From assembly GCA_947500435.1 (NCBI GenBank), contig CANMRV010000003.1:603271-667270 (forward strand): 64,000 bases of DNA, read 5' to 3'. Below the pieces are notes generated by a model, which saw only the letters and a list, made by a program, of their open reading frames with translations, made no database searches and was not told the origin of the DNA. The translations under genes and the position numbers were made by a program. Origin of the DNA: an uncultured Flavobacteriaceae bacterium. Its GTDB lineage: Bacteria > Bacteroidota > Bacteroidia > Flavobacteriales > Flavobacteriaceae. Position 1 is the first letter of the stretch; every line of letters begins with the position of its first letter. Shown piece after piece: positions 63,001 through 64,000 of this stretch.

Positions 63001-63203
63001 GCCGCTAACGGCTACGTATATGAAAAGTAGCGCTGAAAATGAGCGATTACTTTTCGGATAAACACAAGCCGAATTTTTAAATTTTACTATTTATATTTTT
63101 TATTGAAAGTCGTCAAATTTAAAAATTTGGCGACTTTCTAAAAATGCCCAAACCTTAGTGTTCGCAATGACTTGCGCTATTTTTTATATACATTGTTGCC
63201 AGT
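63001..63203. repeat. attC-like site R5 (203 bp)
   Basis: Starts GCCGCTAAC (perfect complement of the end of R4), ends GTTGCCAGT. Most of the interior differs from R1 in sequence but retains the plan: GAAAAGTA/TACTTTTC, an AAATTT-centred hairpin (CGTCAAATTT/AAATTTGGCG) and CATTGTT at the end. Length is again 203 bp. Confidence 0.8.
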
Positions 63204-63208
63204 AGTTT

Positions 63209-63967
63209 TTATGTATCCGTTGACACATCGTCCCATTCCTGTTCCATATAGTTAACTAACCAATTTAGAGCATAATGCCTTTCATAAACTACTCCAGCAT
63301 TCAACCCATTTAATTCGTGTCCATTAACTCTAGCGTCAACACAAGCCCAATCTATTCGGTAATATAAATCGTTTACATCAAGTATTTCTGATTTTGTTCT
63401 AGATTCCGTAATTCCGTTAATAAAATCATTAGGGTCTTTATCTTGTCCGATAGGATATTTGTCCGAAGGAATATTATTCAAATCACATAATTCACTTGGA
63501 AATCCTAAATCATCAATTATTTTTAGTGACCACATTAAAACCCAAATACCTTCACATTTCCAAGTTTCTTGATTTTTTTTCTCGTCAGTTGGATTAGCTA
63601 AAAAATCCTTTTCATCTGGCGTAACATAATCCCAAAGGTTATATTTTTTTAAATATTCGGTTGCTTCTTCTCCTGACATTCCATTAAATGCAACCATATT
63701 TGTTGTAGCCAAAACAGTAACTCTTTGAGCTATTTCTTTTGGTGTTCTCAATGTCGTTTCTTCCTCAGACTCTATATGCGGAAGATTGTAATTTATTTTT
63801 ACTCCTTTACTTTTTAAGAACTTCTCAGTTTTTTCTTTTCGATTAGGTTCTTTTTTTGATTTAAATAATCCAAACATTTCATTTTCGTTGTTAGATTCTG
63901 CTTTTTTGTCCGAGAAATTACAGGATATTAAGGTTAAAATTATTCCGAATATTATTAGTTTTCTCAA
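63209..63967 (-). CDS. DUF4272-domain lipoprotein
   Basis: 252 residues. Lipoprotein signal (IIFGIILTLISCNF), a charged linker, then a DUF4272 domain: KGVKINYNLPHIESEEE, RTPKEIAQRVTVLATT, EEATEYLKKYNLWDYVTPDE and VVYERHYALNWLVNY. DUF4272 is of unknown function and is found in cytoplasmic and exported forms. Fills cassette 5 tightly: 5 bp and 13 bp to its ends. Confidence 0.88.
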   Translation of the reverse strand: MRKLIIFGIILTLISCNFSDKKAESNNENEMFGLFKSKKEPNRKEKTEKFLKSKGVKINYNLPHIESEEETTLRTPKEIAQRVTVLATTNMVAFNGMSGEEATEYLKKYNLWDYVTPDEKDFLANPTDEKKNQETWKCEGIWVLMWSLKIIDDLGFPSELCDLNNIPSDKYPIGQDKDPNDFINGITESRTKSEILDVNDLYYRIDWACVDARVNGHELNGLNAGVVYERHYALNWLVNYMEQEWDDVSTDT

Positions 63968-63980
63968 TGTTTCTTAAATT

Positions 63981-64000
63981 ACTGGCAACGGTTGGGCTAA
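63981..64000. repeat. attC-like site R6, left end only
   Basis: ACTGGCAAC (perfect complement of the end of R5) followed by GGTTGGGCTAA, as at the start of R1 and R2. The array continues beyond the window. Confidence 0.75.

Noticed and set aside
58788..64000. CRISPR array
   Set aside because: Repeats are about 200 bp, diverged and separated by whole genes; there are no short regular spacers and no cas genes.

Overview
The window looks like a chromosomal segment of a marine flavobacterium (Bacteroidota, probably Flavobacteriaceae). The evidence is AT-rich DNA, promoters of the TTTG-N19..22-TAnnTTTG type, the complete gliding/type IX secretion core gldK-gldL-gldM-gldN, a TopA with a lysine-rich tail, DUF6090, DUF983 and head-GIN proteins, and a Bacteroidota-type tyrosine recombinase.

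Layout. 1-17.3 kb is core genome: the start of a probable miaB, an LVIVD-repeat lipoprotein, a large secreted BNR/sortilin-like protein, topA, a ureohydrolase-fold protein that has lost half of its metal ligands, gldKLMN ending in a strong terminator, a REP-like hairpin element, an FAD oxidoreductase, DUF983 and an ABC-F ATPase. 17.5-20.5 kb holds three tandem secreted plant-type LRR paralogues; the middle one has two in-frame stops in its signal-peptide region. 20.5-30.2 kb holds a zinc-ribbon protein, a head-GIN protein, an FGE-like lipoprotein, YceI, a trio of planctomycete-type proteins (DUF1549/DUF1553, DUF1501, and a membrane protein with haem c and LRR-like parts), then an SDR dehydrogenase and an FAH-family hydrolase that may act in deoxysugar acid breakdown. 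tRNA-Arg(UCU) lies at 30.3 kb.

30.6-44.4 kb is accessory: DinB, a TetR-regulated amidohydrolase lipoprotein with twin operators, a Crp-regulator-led group of small redox and membrane proteins, a serine hydrolase, AraC, an NAD(P)-binding protein, a CPBP protease gene broken by a single TAG, an adenylate cyclase, and DUF6090 behind a hexanucleotide repeat. 44.8-54.9 kb holds a MarR-RND efflux operon with a perfect 20-bp operator, a Gfo/Idh/MocA oxidoreductase, and a GntR(YtrA)-slipin operon with its operator.

55.18-64.0 kb is a mobile region. It opens with the 3' part of a tRNA-Met gene broken in the anticodon loop (an att scar), followed by a tyrosine recombinase. A mobilisation module (MobC, MOBP relaxase, coiled-coil membrane protein) is bracketed by two inverted hairpins whose loops match and whose stems covary. 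From 58.8 kb to the window end there is an integron-like cassette array. Five genes or gene pairs on the minus strand (VOC; cupin+Crp; ParDE; AraC-GyrI; DUF4272 lipoprotein) are separated by repeats of about 203 bp that fold as long imperfect palindromes. The 9-bp ends flanking each gene are complementary to each other and differ from cassette to cassette, as expected for cassettes inserted from circles through attC-like sites. No integron integrase is visible. This array is the best candidate here for an undescribed or under-described system.
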